A DNA stretch of 64,000 bases, taken from the NCBI RefSeq assembly GCF_004364335.1, contig NZ_SOCR01000005.1, positions 416,529-480,528 of the forward strand, written 5' to 3'. Origin of the DNA: Pseudomonas graminis. Lineage in GTDB: Bacteria > Pseudomonadota > Gammaproteobacteria > Pseudomonadales > Pseudomonadaceae. This document shows, in pieces, positions 18,583 to 26,304 of this stretch. The notes below the pieces were generated by a model. It worked only from the letters and a program-made list of their open reading frames with translations, searched no databases and had not been told where the DNA came from. Positions within the stretch are counted from its first letter, which is position 1. Each line of letters starts with the position of its first letter. The position numbers and the translations under genes are program-made.

Positions 18583-18714
18583 TGTAGGAGCGTGGCTTGT
18601 CCCGCGATCTGCCGCGCAGCGGCAGCAAATCAGACAACACGGTTGTACTGACCGTCCGCATTACCGGTTCACGGCTGCTACGCAACCGATCGCGGGACAA
18701 GCCACGCTCCTACA
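18583..18714. repeat. REP inverted pair with 27-bp perfect arms, GCGTGGCTTGTCCCGCGATC class
   Basis: The left arm (18583-18609) begins TGTAGGAGCGTGGCTTGTCC, and its exact inverse closes the element at 18688-18714. The 78-bp spacer contains a small inner hairpin (GCCGCGCAGCGGC). A third REP class in this window, placed between the convergent znuA and thrB genes. Confidence 0.92.
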
Positions 18715-18737
18715 GCGGATATCCGCTGGCTGAATGA

Positions 18738-19688
18738 CTACAACGCAAACGGCAACGGGATATGCGTTTCCTGGCGCTGTTCCAGGCGCTTACGGAATTC
18801 GTCTGGATCATGGATCAACACGTCCTGCCCAGCGAAGGTTTCAGCGGCGATCAGGCGTGACAGCCAGAAGCGCACGCAACCCACACGCAGCATCGTCGAC
18901 CACAGCTCGGCTTCGGCGGCGGTAAACGGCCTCAGCGCAGCGTAGGCACCCAGAAACGCCCGGGCGCGTGGGGCATCGATGGTGCCGTTCTCAAACGAGC
19001 ACCAGTCATTCACGGCAATCGCCACGTCGTACAGCATCGGCCCGGAACAGGCGTTGTAAAAATCGATCACGCCCGTTAGATGGGTGCCTTCGAACAGCGT
19101 GTTGTCGCGGAACAGGTCGGCGTGCAGATTGGCCCGCGGCAGCGCCATGATTTTTGCCTTGCGAAGCCGGATTTCCTCGACAGCCTTGGTCAGCAGCGCG
19201 CCCTGCGCCTCGTCCAGGTGAGAGATGAAATTACCGCCCTCCTCCAGCATCCAGTCCAGACCACGATCCGTTTTGCGTTCGATGGTCTGGCTGCGCGTGG
19301 CCATGTGCATGTGCGCCATGAACTCGCCAATCTGCACACAGTGCTGGGTGTTAGGCTGGGCCGGGTGCTTGCCGGACAGGCGCGGTTGCAGCAGGGCCGG
19401 TTTGCCTTTCAGCTCGCGCAGGGCCTGGCCGTCGGTGGTGCGCAACGCGTAGGGCACAGGCAGGTTGGCGTCGTGAAGAACATCCAGCAGCTCGATGAAG
19501 AACGGCATTTCCTGGACCGGACCGCGCTCGACCAGGGTCAGCACGAATTCGCCCTGCTCCAGGCTGATAAAGAAATTGGTGTTTTCACTTCCAGCGGCGA
19601 TGCCCTGAAAATCACGCAGGGCGCCAAGCCCGTACGGGGCGAGAAAAGCTTCCAGCTCGGGCCGAGCCAGGGGAGTAAAAACGGACAT
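18738..19688 (-). CDS. thrB: Homoserine kinase (APH-type)
   Basis: A 316-residue protein of the aminoglycoside-phosphotransferase-like ThrB family used by pseudomonads, unrelated to the GHMP-type E. coli enzyme. The N-lobe contains GIAAGSENTNFFI, and the catalytic loop is ALPRANLHADLFRDNTLF with GVIDFYNACSGPMLYDVAIA as the metal-binding segment. It phosphorylates homoserine in threonine biosynthesis. It lies beside the DUF2782 gene and polA, as in P. aeruginosa (PA5495-PA5493). Confidence 0.9.
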   Translation of the reverse strand: MSVFTPLARPELEAFLAPYGLGALRDFQGIAAGSENTNFFISLEQGEFVLTLVERGPVQEMPFFIELLDVLHDANLPVPYALRTTDGQALRELKGKPALLQPRLSGKHPAQPNTQHCVQIGEFMAHMHMATRSQTIERKTDRGLDWMLEEGGNFISHLDEAQGALLTKAVEEIRLRKAKIMALPRANLHADLFRDNTLFEGTHLTGVIDFYNACSGPMLYDVAIAVNDWCSFENGTIDAPRARAFLGAYAALRPFTAAEAELWSTMLRVGCVRFWLSRLIAAETFAGQDVLIHDPDEFRKRLEQRQETHIPLPFAL

Positions 19689-19722
19689 AGAAGACTGCCA
19701 GCAAAAGAGTGAATGTAGGGCG

Positions 19723-20013
19723 TTACCAGCTGAATAGTACCCATTGGGGTATCAGCATGTCCGGTTGATCCGAACGGATGAATTGACCACTTGTACCGTC
19801 GGCGCGCACCAGATAATAAGGTTTGCCGTGTTTGGGCGTGATCTTCACGGCGTACACGAATCCGTTCGCACGATACTCCTTGATGAAGCCATCACTGTCC
19901 TGACGAATCGTCACATCAGGCTCTGCCGACGGTGCTTCATCGTCCGCCGCGACCGCCAGCCACGGACAGGCAAGCAACCCGCCGAGCAGTAACAGGCGAT
20001 TCAGCGCGCGCAT
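19723..20013 (-). CDS. DUF2782 family small periplasmic protein
   Basis: A 96-residue protein with a signal peptide (RLLLLGGLLACPWLAVAA), an acidic stretch and then a compact core (DGFIKEYRANGFVYAVKITPKHGKPYYLV) characteristic of DUF2782. Function unknown. Located 34 bp upstream of thrB on the same strand and divergent from polA. Confidence 0.85.
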   Translation of the reverse strand: MRALNRLLLLGGLLACPWLAVAADDEAPSAEPDVTIRQDSDGFIKEYRANGFVYAVKITPKHGKPYYLVRADGTSGQFIRSDQPDMLIPQWVLFSW

Positions 20014-20087
20014 GATAACCTTATGCCTTTGTCGTCAACGGTCCGCGCATTCTAGCGCCGACCCCGCCGAAAAGGTTGATCTTGCAC

Positions 20088-22853
20088 ATGAGTCTTGCGC
20101 CCCTCGTCCTGGTGGACGGTTCTTCTTATCTTTACCGCGCGTTCCATGCGCTGCCGCCGCTCATGACCTCCAAAGGCCTGCCCACCGGTGCGGTCAAGGG
20201 CGTGCTCAACATGCTCAAAAGCCTGCGCAGGCAATATCCCGAAAGCCCGTTTGCCGTGGTTTTCGATGCCAAGGGCGGAACGTTCCGCGACGCGCTGTAC
20301 GGCGAATACAAGGCCAACCGCCCCAGCATGCCGGACGACATGCGCGTGCAGATCGATTTCCTGCACAACTGCGTGAGAGGCCTCGGCTACCCGCTGTTGT
20401 GCGTCGAAGGCGTGGAGGCCGATGACGTGATCGGCACGCTGGCCCGCAGCAGCGCCGCCGCCGATCGTCCGGTGGTCATCTCCACCGGCGACAAGGACAT
20501 GGCGCAGCTGGTCGACGGCCACATTACGCTGGTCAACACCATGACCGGCAGCGTGCTGGACGTCGCTGGCGTGAAAGAGAAGTTTGGCGTCGGCCCGGAA
20601 CACATCATTGATTACCTGGCGCTGATGGGCGACAAGGTCGACAACATCCCCGGCGTACCCGGTGTCGGTGAGAAAACCGCGGCAGGCCTGCTGGTGGGCA
20701 TCAACGGTGGCCTGAAAGAGCTTTATGCGAACCTCGACAAAGTGGCAGCGCTGCCGCTTCGGGGCGCTAAATCCCTGCCGGCCAAGCTCGAAGAACACAA
20801 GGAAATGGCCTTTCTGTCCTACGAGCTGGCGACCATCAAGATCGACGTGCCGCTGGATATCGAGCTCGATGCCCTGCACTGCGGCGAGCCCGATCGTGAG
20901 GCGCTGATGGCGCTGTACACCGAGCTGGAATTCAAGAGCTGGATCACCGATCTGCAGCGTGATGCCCGCCAGGAAGGCGCGGAAGTTGTTCCTGCTGCCG
21001 AGCCGGCGCCGATCATCGAGGCCACGTACGAACTCATTCTTGAGCAGACCCAATTCGATGATTGGTTGAAGAAGCTGAAAGACGCCCGGTTGTTCGCCTT
21101 TGTGGTGCAGAGCAACGGCACCGACGCCCAGCGCGCGCAGATCGTCGGCCTGTCGTTCGCGATCAAGACCCACGAAGCCTGTTACATCCCGCTGACCCAT
21201 TCCTATATGGGCGTGCAGCAGCAACTGGATCGCGACGCGGTATTGAAAGCGCTCAAGCCCATGCTGGAGGACGCGAGCAAAATCAAGGTCGGCCAGCACG
21301 CCAAGTTTGCAATCAACTTGCTGGCCAACTGCGCCATCGATGGCGACCAGAGTCAGGGCATCAACGTGCAGGGCGTCAAGTTCGACACAATGCTCGAATC
21401 CTATGTGCTCGACTCCACCGCGACGCGTCACGACCGTGACAGCCTGGTCGCCAAATACCTGGATCACACGCCAGTGAATTTCCAGGACATCGCGGGCAAG
21501 GGCGCCAAACAGCTGAGTTTCGACCAGATCGCACTGGAGCAGGCGGGTACCTATGCGGCCGAAGAGGCCGACCTGACGCTGCGACTGCACGAAGTCCTGC
21601 AGGACAGGCTGGCGAAAACGCCAAGTCTAGCCCCAGTGCTGAACGACATCGAGATGCCGCTCATGCCTGTACTGGCCCGCATTGAGCGTCAAGGCGCGCT
21701 GGTCGATGCCAACCTGCTGGGCAATCAGAGTGTTGAGCTGGGCAATAAAATGACCGAGCTTGAGCGCGAAGCGTTTGCCATCGCCGGTGAAGAATTCAAT
21801 CTCGGCTCGCCCAAGCAGCTCGGGGTAATTCTCTACGAAAAGCTCGGCATGCCGATCATCAGCAAGACCGCCACCGGGCAGCCTTCTACGGCTGAAGCGG
21901 TGCTCGCGGAGCTGGCGGAGCAGGAATATCCGCTGCCGAAGGTGCTGATGCAGTACCGCTCGATGAGCAAGCTGAAAAGTACGTACACCGATCGCTTGCC
22001 GGAGCAGATCAACCCGCGCACCGGGCGGATTCACACCTCCTATCATCAGGCGGTGGCGGTGACCGGGCGTCTGTCCTCCAGCGACCCGAACCTGCAGAAC
22101 ATCCCCATCCGGACCGCCGAGGGTCGTCGCATTCGTCAGGCGTTTGTCGCGCCCCAGGGCTACAAGCTGCTGGCGGCGGACTACTCGCAGATCGAACTGC
22201 GGATCATGGCGCATCTGGCGAAGGACGAAGGTTTGCTGCACGCCTTCCGCAATGACCTGGACGTGCACAGGGCGACGGCGGGCGAGGTGTTTGGTGTCGA
22301 ACTGCCGGACGTGACCAACGACATGCGTCGCAGCGCCAAGGCGATCAACTTCGGTCTGATCTACGGCATGAGCGCGTTCGGGCTGGCCAAGCAGATCGGT
22401 GTCGATCGCAAGCAGTCCCAGGCCTATGTGGATCGCTATTTCGCGCGCTATCCCGGCGTGCTGGATTACATGGAGCGCACCCGTGCTCAAGCGGCGGAAC
22501 AAGGGTACGTCGAGACCATCTTCGGCCGTCGCCTGTACCTGCCGGACATCAACGCGAAGAATCAGGCGCTACGCAAGGGCGCCGAGCGCATGGCGATCAA
22601 CGCACCGATGCAAGGCACGGCGGCTGACATCATCAAGCGGGCCATGGTGGCGGTGAACGGCTGGCTGGAAGCGTCAGGTCTGGATGCTCGCGTCATCCTG
22701 CAGGTTCACGATGAACTGGTGCTGGAAGTGCGCGAAGATCTGGTCGAGCAGATCAGCAAGGACATTCGCGTGCACATGAGCGGCGCGGCCGAGCTGGATG
22801 TTCCGCTGCTGGTTGAAGTGGGTGTGGGGAACAACTGGGACGAGGCACATTAA
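20088..22853 (+). CDS. polA: DNA polymerase I with a degenerate proofreading site
   Basis: 921 residues from the ATG at 20088; an upstream TTG at 20076 directly abuts the AAAGG and is rejected. Three domains. The 5' nuclease domain has EADDVIGTLA, STGDKDMAQL and GDKVDNIPGVPG intact. The polymerase domain has motif A DYSQIELRIM, motif B RRSAKAINFGLIYGMSAFG and motif C QVHDELVLEV intact. In the 3'-5' exonuclease domain the E. coli carboxylates D355, E357, D424 and D501 align with V339, Q341, A408 and E493, so proofreading should be absent. Flanking framework residues (FAF, IVGLSFAI, FDTMLESY) are conserved, so this is not a frameshift. The gene serves Okazaki-fragment processing and repair. Confidence 0.97.
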   Translation: MSLAPLVLVDGSSYLYRAFHALPPLMTSKGLPTGAVKGVLNMLKSLRRQYPESPFAVVFDAKGGTFRDALYGEYKANRPSMPDDMRVQIDFLHNCVRGLGYPLLCVEGVEADDVIGTLARSSAAADRPVVISTGDKDMAQLVDGHITLVNTMTGSVLDVAGVKEKFGVGPEHIIDYLALMGDKVDNIPGVPGVGEKTAAGLLVGINGGLKELYANLDKVAALPLRGAKSLPAKLEEHKEMAFLSYELATIKIDVPLDIELDALHCGEPDREALMALYTELEFKSWITDLQRDARQEGAEVVPAAEPAPIIEATYELILEQTQFDDWLKKLKDARLFAFVVQSNGTDAQRAQIVGLSFAIKTHEACYIPLTHSYMGVQQQLDRDAVLKALKPMLEDASKIKVGQHAKFAINLLANCAIDGDQSQGINVQGVKFDTMLESYVLDSTATRHDRDSLVAKYLDHTPVNFQDIAGKGAKQLSFDQIALEQAGTYAAEEADLTLRLHEVLQDRLAKTPSLAPVLNDIEMPLMPVLARIERQGALVDANLLGNQSVELGNKMTELEREAFAIAGEEFNLGSPKQLGVILYEKLGMPIISKTATGQPSTAEAVLAELAEQEYPLPKVLMQYRSMSKLKSTYTDRLPEQINPRTGRIHTSYHQAVAVTGRLSSSDPNLQNIPIRTAEGRRIRQAFVAPQGYKLLAADYSQIELRIMAHLAKDEGLLHAFRNDLDVHRATAGEVFGVELPDVTNDMRRSAKAINFGLIYGMSAFGLAKQIGVDRKQSQAYVDRYFARYPGVLDYMERTRAQAAEQGYVETIFGRRLYLPDINAKNQALRKGAERMAINAPMQGTAADIIKRAMVAVNGWLEASGLDARVILQVHDELVLEVREDLVEQISKDIRVHMSGAAELDVPLLVEVGVGNNWDEAH

Positions 22854-22921
22854 TACGGCCTTGTGGCTCCGCTTCTGCGCGGCATCGGAGCCGCGCTATC
22901 CATTAAATTTCCGCCGGTTTT

Positions 22922-22949
22922 GAACTTCGGCGGACAAACTCCGGTCTGA
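22922..22949 (+). promoter_or_regulatory. AlgU (sigma-22) promoter of ErsA
   Basis: GAACTT at 22922-22927 and TCTGA at 22945-22949 with a 17-bp spacer match the extracytoplasmic sigma-22/AlgU consensus. The expected start is near 22956, consistent with the length of ErsA. The promoter faces rightward from the polA 3' end. Confidence 0.85.
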
Positions 22950-22955
22950 GTTTGC

Positions 22956-23083
22956 GAATGGCTGACGTAGCTATTCATGCTCCTATGTTGTGTTAAGTGT
23001 TGGCAGATATCCGGACCCCTCCCGAGAGGTCTGGACTTGGACCCCGAACTTCCCCTCCCCACATGAAGTCCGGGGTTTTTTTT
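22956..23083 (+). ncRNA. ersA: Small RNA ErsA (Spot 42-like position, envelope-stress responsive)
   Basis: Assigned by location (between polA and engB, as in P. aeruginosa), by the AlgU promoter just upstream, by the expected length of about 130 nt, and by a terminator hairpin (ACCCCG...CGGGGT, 23041-23075) followed by eight T's ending at 23083. The 5' boundary is estimated from the promoter. In P. aeruginosa ErsA is an Hfq-dependent regulator of exopolysaccharide and virulence genes (for example algC). The pyrimidine-rich stretch CCCCTCCCCAC could pair with ribosome sites; targets in this organism are not inferred. Confidence 0.82.
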
Positions 23084-23092
23084 GCCTGCGAT

Positions 23093-23728
23093 TCAGGCCG
23101 CCGGTGCCTTGTCTTCCAGTTCCATCCAGTCGGCCAACACGGTGTAAGCCTCTTCCAGGCCCATGCGCTTGGGCGCTGAGAACAGCTGGATGGTGATCGC
23201 GTCACCCCAGCCGCGATGTATCTCCGACTGGACCTTGAGCAGCGTGTTTTTTGCCGCGCCGAAAGTCAGCTTGTCGGCTTTGGTCAGCAGAATGTGCATC
23301 GGCATGCCGCTGGCGATGGCCCAGTCGAGCATCAGCAGATCGAAGTCAGTCATCGGGTGGCGGATGTCCATCATCAGGATCAATCCCTTCAGACTTTCAC
23401 GACCGCCCAGATAGGCTTCGAGGTGGCGCTGCCAGTGCAGCTTCAGTGGAATCGGCACCTTTGCATAACCGTAGCCAGGCAAGTCGACCAGACGACGGTC
23501 GTCGTCCAGGCTGAAGAAGTTCAGCAGCTGAGTACGGCCAGGGGTTTTCGACGTGCGCGCCAGACTGGCGTGAGTCAAGGTGTTCAGCGCGCTGGATTTA
23601 CCGGCGTTGGAGCGGCCGGCAAATGCGACTTCAAAGCCTTCGTCGTCCGGGCATTGGTCGACTTTGGCAGCGCTGAGCATGAACTTGGCTTGTTGGCACA
23701 GGCCGAGAATTGGGTTCTTGAGTTGCAT
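23093..23728 (-). CDS. engB: Ribosome biogenesis GTPase EngB/YsxC
   Basis: A 211-residue TRAFAC GTPase. G1 is [13 protein letters not shown]3 is [11 protein letters not shown] and G4 is TKAD. It assists assembly of the large ribosomal subunit. It converges on ersA; the terminator of ersA ends only 10 bases from the engB stop. Divergent from the cytochrome c4 gene. Confidence 0.95.
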   Translation of the reverse strand: MQLKNPILGLCQQAKFMLSAAKVDQCPDDEGFEVAFAGRSNAGKSSALNTLTHASLARTSKTPGRTQLLNFFSLDDDRRLVDLPGYGYAKVPIPLKLHWQRHLEAYLGGRESLKGLILMMDIRHPMTDFDLLMLDWAIASGMPMHILLTKADKLTFGAAKNTLLKVQSEIHRGWGDAITIQLFSAPKRMGLEEAYTVLADWMELEDKAPAA

Positions 23729-23962
23729 GGGATATCCGGTGAGGGCGTTGCGGCGTGCGCGGCAACGGGGTGTCTTTTTCCGTTCAATGGGCGCGAGTAT
23801 ATAATGCCGCAGATTTTCATGTGTGCCTTGTCCTGCCCCTGCAACGGTGTTGCCGACGCGAGAACCCGCCTGGCAGGTGCACCGAAACGTCCAGAGCCAG
23901 GCCGCCTCCTCTCAAGACAGTCCATCATGAAGGCCGCACTTTCAGCCGCATCGGATCAACCC

Positions 23963-24580
23963 ATGAACGCATTTCTGTCGAGCCTGCTGTTGACCTTGAG
24001 CCTGAATGGCTTCGTGCAGGCCGCTGACTCGCCTGTGGGCGACCCCGTCGCCGGACAAGCAAAAACGGCTGTCTGCGGCGCCTGTCATGGACCCGACGGC
24101 AACAGCCTGGTGCCCATATTCCCGAAGCTCGCCGGCCAGGGTGAGCGCTATCTGCTCAAGCAACTGCACGACATCAAAGACGGCAAGCGTGTCGTACTGG
24201 AAATGACTGGCCAGCTCAACCCGCTCACCGATCAGGACCTGGCCGACATCGCCGCTTACTACGCCGGCCAGAAAGGCAGTGTTGGCGCTGCTGATCCCAA
24301 TCTGGTCGCCGGTGGCGAAGTATTGTTTCGCGGCGGCAAGCCCGATCAGGGCATGCCGGCCTGCATTGGCTGCCACTCACCAAACGGCGCAGGCATTGCA
24401 ACGGCAGGCTTCCCGTACCTGAGCGGGCAGCACGCCGATTACATCAAGAAACAGCTCACCGCGTTCCGCGAAGGTGAGCGCACCAACGACGGGGACACGC
24501 TGATCATGCGCACCATCGCCGCGAAGCTAAGCGACAAGGATATCGACGCGCTGGCGGCGTACATTCAAGGACTGCATTGA
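23963..24580 (+). CDS. cc4: Dihaem cytochrome c4
   Basis: A 205-residue periplasmic protein. The start at 23963 gives a normal signal peptide (MNAFLSSLLLTLSLNGFVQAA); an in-frame ATG at 23927 would add 12 residues. Two c-type haem sites: CGACH (C38, C41, H42) and CIGCH (C134, C137, H138), with axial methionines likely in VLEMTGQL and LIMRTIA. The two halves are homologous, as in all cytochromes c4. It passes electrons from the bc1 complex to terminal oxidases. Followed by its own terminator. Confidence 0.95.
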   Translation: MNAFLSSLLLTLSLNGFVQAADSPVGDPVAGQAKTAVCGACHGPDGNSLVPIFPKLAGQGERYLLKQLHDIKDGKRVVLEMTGQLNPLTDQDLADIAAYYAGQKGSVGAADPNLVAGGEVLFRGGKPDQGMPACIGCHSPNGAGIATAGFPYLSGQHADYIKKQLTAFREGERTNDGDTLIMRTIAAKLSDKDIDALAAYIQGLH

Positions 24581-24650
24581 GCGTCTGGCGCGCGATCCTG
24601 ACAGACATGGTTGGTAAAACAAAATGCCGACAGACCTGCCCGGACGGGCC

Positions 24651-24680
24651 AAAAAGGGTAGCGAACGGCTGCCCTTTTTT
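24651..24680 (+). terminator. Intrinsic terminator after cytochrome c4
   Basis: GGGTAGC and GCTGCCC arms (one G-T pair) around GAACG, followed by TTTTTT. It separates the cytochrome c4 transcript from dsbA. Confidence 0.85.
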
Positions 24681-24771
24681 GTGGCCGCAGGCGTTACACT
24701 TGCGAACTCGTATCACCTCGGCCGGTCGAACCGCGGCCACCGAAGTGACCTTCCATGCCCAGGAGTTAAGC

Positions 24772-25413
24772 ATGCGTAATCTGATTCTCAGCGCCGCTCT
24801 GATTTTCACCAGCCTGTTCGGTCTGACCGCTCAAGCAGCAGAGCCCATCGAAGCCGGCAAGCAATACGTCGAGCTGAAAAGCGCTGTTCCTGTTTCCGAG
24901 CCGGGCAAGATCGAAGTCGTCGAAATGTTCTGGTACGGCTGCCCGCACTGCTACGCCTTCGAGCCGGTCATCAATCCATGGGTCGAAAAACTTCCCGCTG
25001 ACGTCCACTTCATCCGCGTTCCTGCCATGTTCGGCGGCCCTTGGGACGCTCACGGCCAGCTATTCATTACTCTCGACACAATGGGTGTGGAGAAGAAAGT
25101 CCACGCTGCCGTGTTCGAGGCCATCCAGAAAGGCGGCAAGCGTCTGACCGATCCGAACGACATGGCCGACTTCGTCGCCACCCAGGGCGTCGACAAGACC
25201 AAATTCCTCGAAACCTTCAATTCGTTCGCTGTGAAGGGCAAGATTGCCCAATACAAAGAACTGGCCAAGAAGTACGAGATCACGGGCGTTCCGACCATGA
25301 TCGTCAACGGCAAGTACCGCTTTGATCTCGGCACTGCCGGCGGTCCCGAGCAAGCGCTGCAAGTGGCCGATCAGCTGATCGCCAAAGAACGTGCGACGCT
25401 GACCGCCAAGTAA
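24772..25413 (+). CDS. dsbA: Periplasmic thiol:disulfide oxidoreductase DsbA
   Basis: 213 residues from the ATG at 24772, which has AGGAG 10 bases upstream. Signal peptide MRNLILSAALIFTSLFGLTAQA. The active site is CPHC (C57, C60) in EMFWYGCPHCYAFEP and the cis-proline loop is TGVPTMIVNGKYR. It forms disulfide bonds in exported proteins. The next gene starts only 9 bp after its stop, so they are likely co-transcribed. Confidence 0.95.
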   Translation: MRNLILSAALIFTSLFGLTAQAAEPIEAGKQYVELKSAVPVSEPGKIEVVEMFWYGCPHCYAFEPVINPWVEKLPADVHFIRVPAMFGGPWDAHGQLFITLDTMGVEKKVHAAVFEAIQKGGKRLTDPNDMADFVATQGVDKTKFLETFNSFAVKGKIAQYKELAKKYEITGVPTMIVNGKYRFDLGTAGGPEQALQVADQLIAKERATLTAK

Positions 25414-25422
25414 GGGCTGACC

Positions 25423-26304
25423 ATGGCGCGCTGGGGAACTACTGAACGGGTCGTTGCCCGGCACACGCCGAAGGTCAACGAGCATCATCTTCACGAGACA
25501 GGCCTGCCGGCCGACGGTCGGCTTCGCCTGCTCAGCTTCAACATCCAGGTGGGCAACAGCACCGAACGCTACCGGCACTACCTGACCCGGGGCTGGCAGC
25601 ATCTGCTGCCGCACAACGGTCGAGCCGGGAACCTGCAGAAGATCGGCGATCTGCTGCGTGACTATGATCTGGTTGCGTTGCAGGAAGCCGATGGCGGCAG
25701 TCTGCGTTCGGGCTACATCAATCAGGTTGAACACCTCGCCCAGCTTGGTTCGTTTCCGTACTGGCACCAGCAACTCAATCGAAACCTCGGACGCCTCGCC
25801 CAGCACAGCAATGGCGTGCTCAGCCGTTTGCGTCCGTGGGACATCGAAGACCATCCGCTGCCAGGCCCTGCCGGGCGTGGCGCCATCCTCGTTCGTTTCG
25901 GCGAAGGTCCGGATGCGCTGGTCGTTGTGGTCATGCACCTGGCACTGGGCGCGCGGACCCGCACACGCCAGCTCGCGTACATTCGCGAACTGATTGGCGG
26001 CTATCGCCATCAGGTGCTGATGGGCGACATGAACACCCACGCCAATGACCTGCTGCAAACGTCGCCATTGCGCGATCTTGGCTTGCTTGCACCGCAGGTC
26101 GAGGCGACTTTCCCCAGTTGGCGTCCGCAGCGATGCCTGGACCACATTCTCCTGAGCCCGACCCTGACCCTTGAAAAAGTGCAGGTGCTGGCGCAGCCCA
26201 TTTCCGATCATCTGCCCGTCGCGGTGGAGATTCGCTTGCCGGCCTCATTAATCGGTGACTCGCTGCCGATAACAAGCACATCTCCTCGCGGACCTGTGGA
26301 ATGA
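25423..26304 (+). CDS. Endonuclease/exonuclease/phosphatase-fold protein
   Basis: A 293-residue EEP-superfamily protein. LLSFNIQVGN opens the fold, LVALQEADGG holds the metal-binding glutamate, LMGDMNTHANDL holds the Asp/Asn pair, and ISDHLPVAVEI holds the terminal Asp-His. No signal peptide. The substrate could be nucleic acid, inositol phosphate or phospholipid; the sequence does not decide. It sits between dsbA and the diguanylate cyclase gene and overlaps the latter's start by four bases (26301-26304). Equivalent to PA5488 in position. Confidence 0.85.
   Translation: MARWGTTERVVARHTPKVNEHHLHETGLPADGRLRLLSFNIQVGNSTERYRHYLTRGWQHLLPHNGRAGNLQKIGDLLRDYDLVALQEADGGSLRSGYINQVEHLAQLGSFPYWHQQLNRNLGRLAQHSNGVLSRLRPWDIEDHPLPGPAGRGAILVRFGEGPDALVVVVMHLALGARTRTRQLAYIRELIGGYRHQVLMGDMNTHANDLLQTSPLRDLGLLAPQVEATFPSWRPQRCLDHILLSPTLTLEKVQVLAQPISDHLPVAVEIRLPASLIGDSLPITSTSPRGPVE

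Noticed and set aside
20052..21590. 512-codon open reading frame opposite polA
   Set aside because: Antisense shadow of a high-GC gene: composition is typical of a frame opposite a real coding strand, with no ribosome site and no family resemblance.
23216..23962. N-terminal extension of the cytochrome c4 reading frame
   Set aside because: The extension is antisense to engB; the real protein starts at 23963 with a signal peptide.
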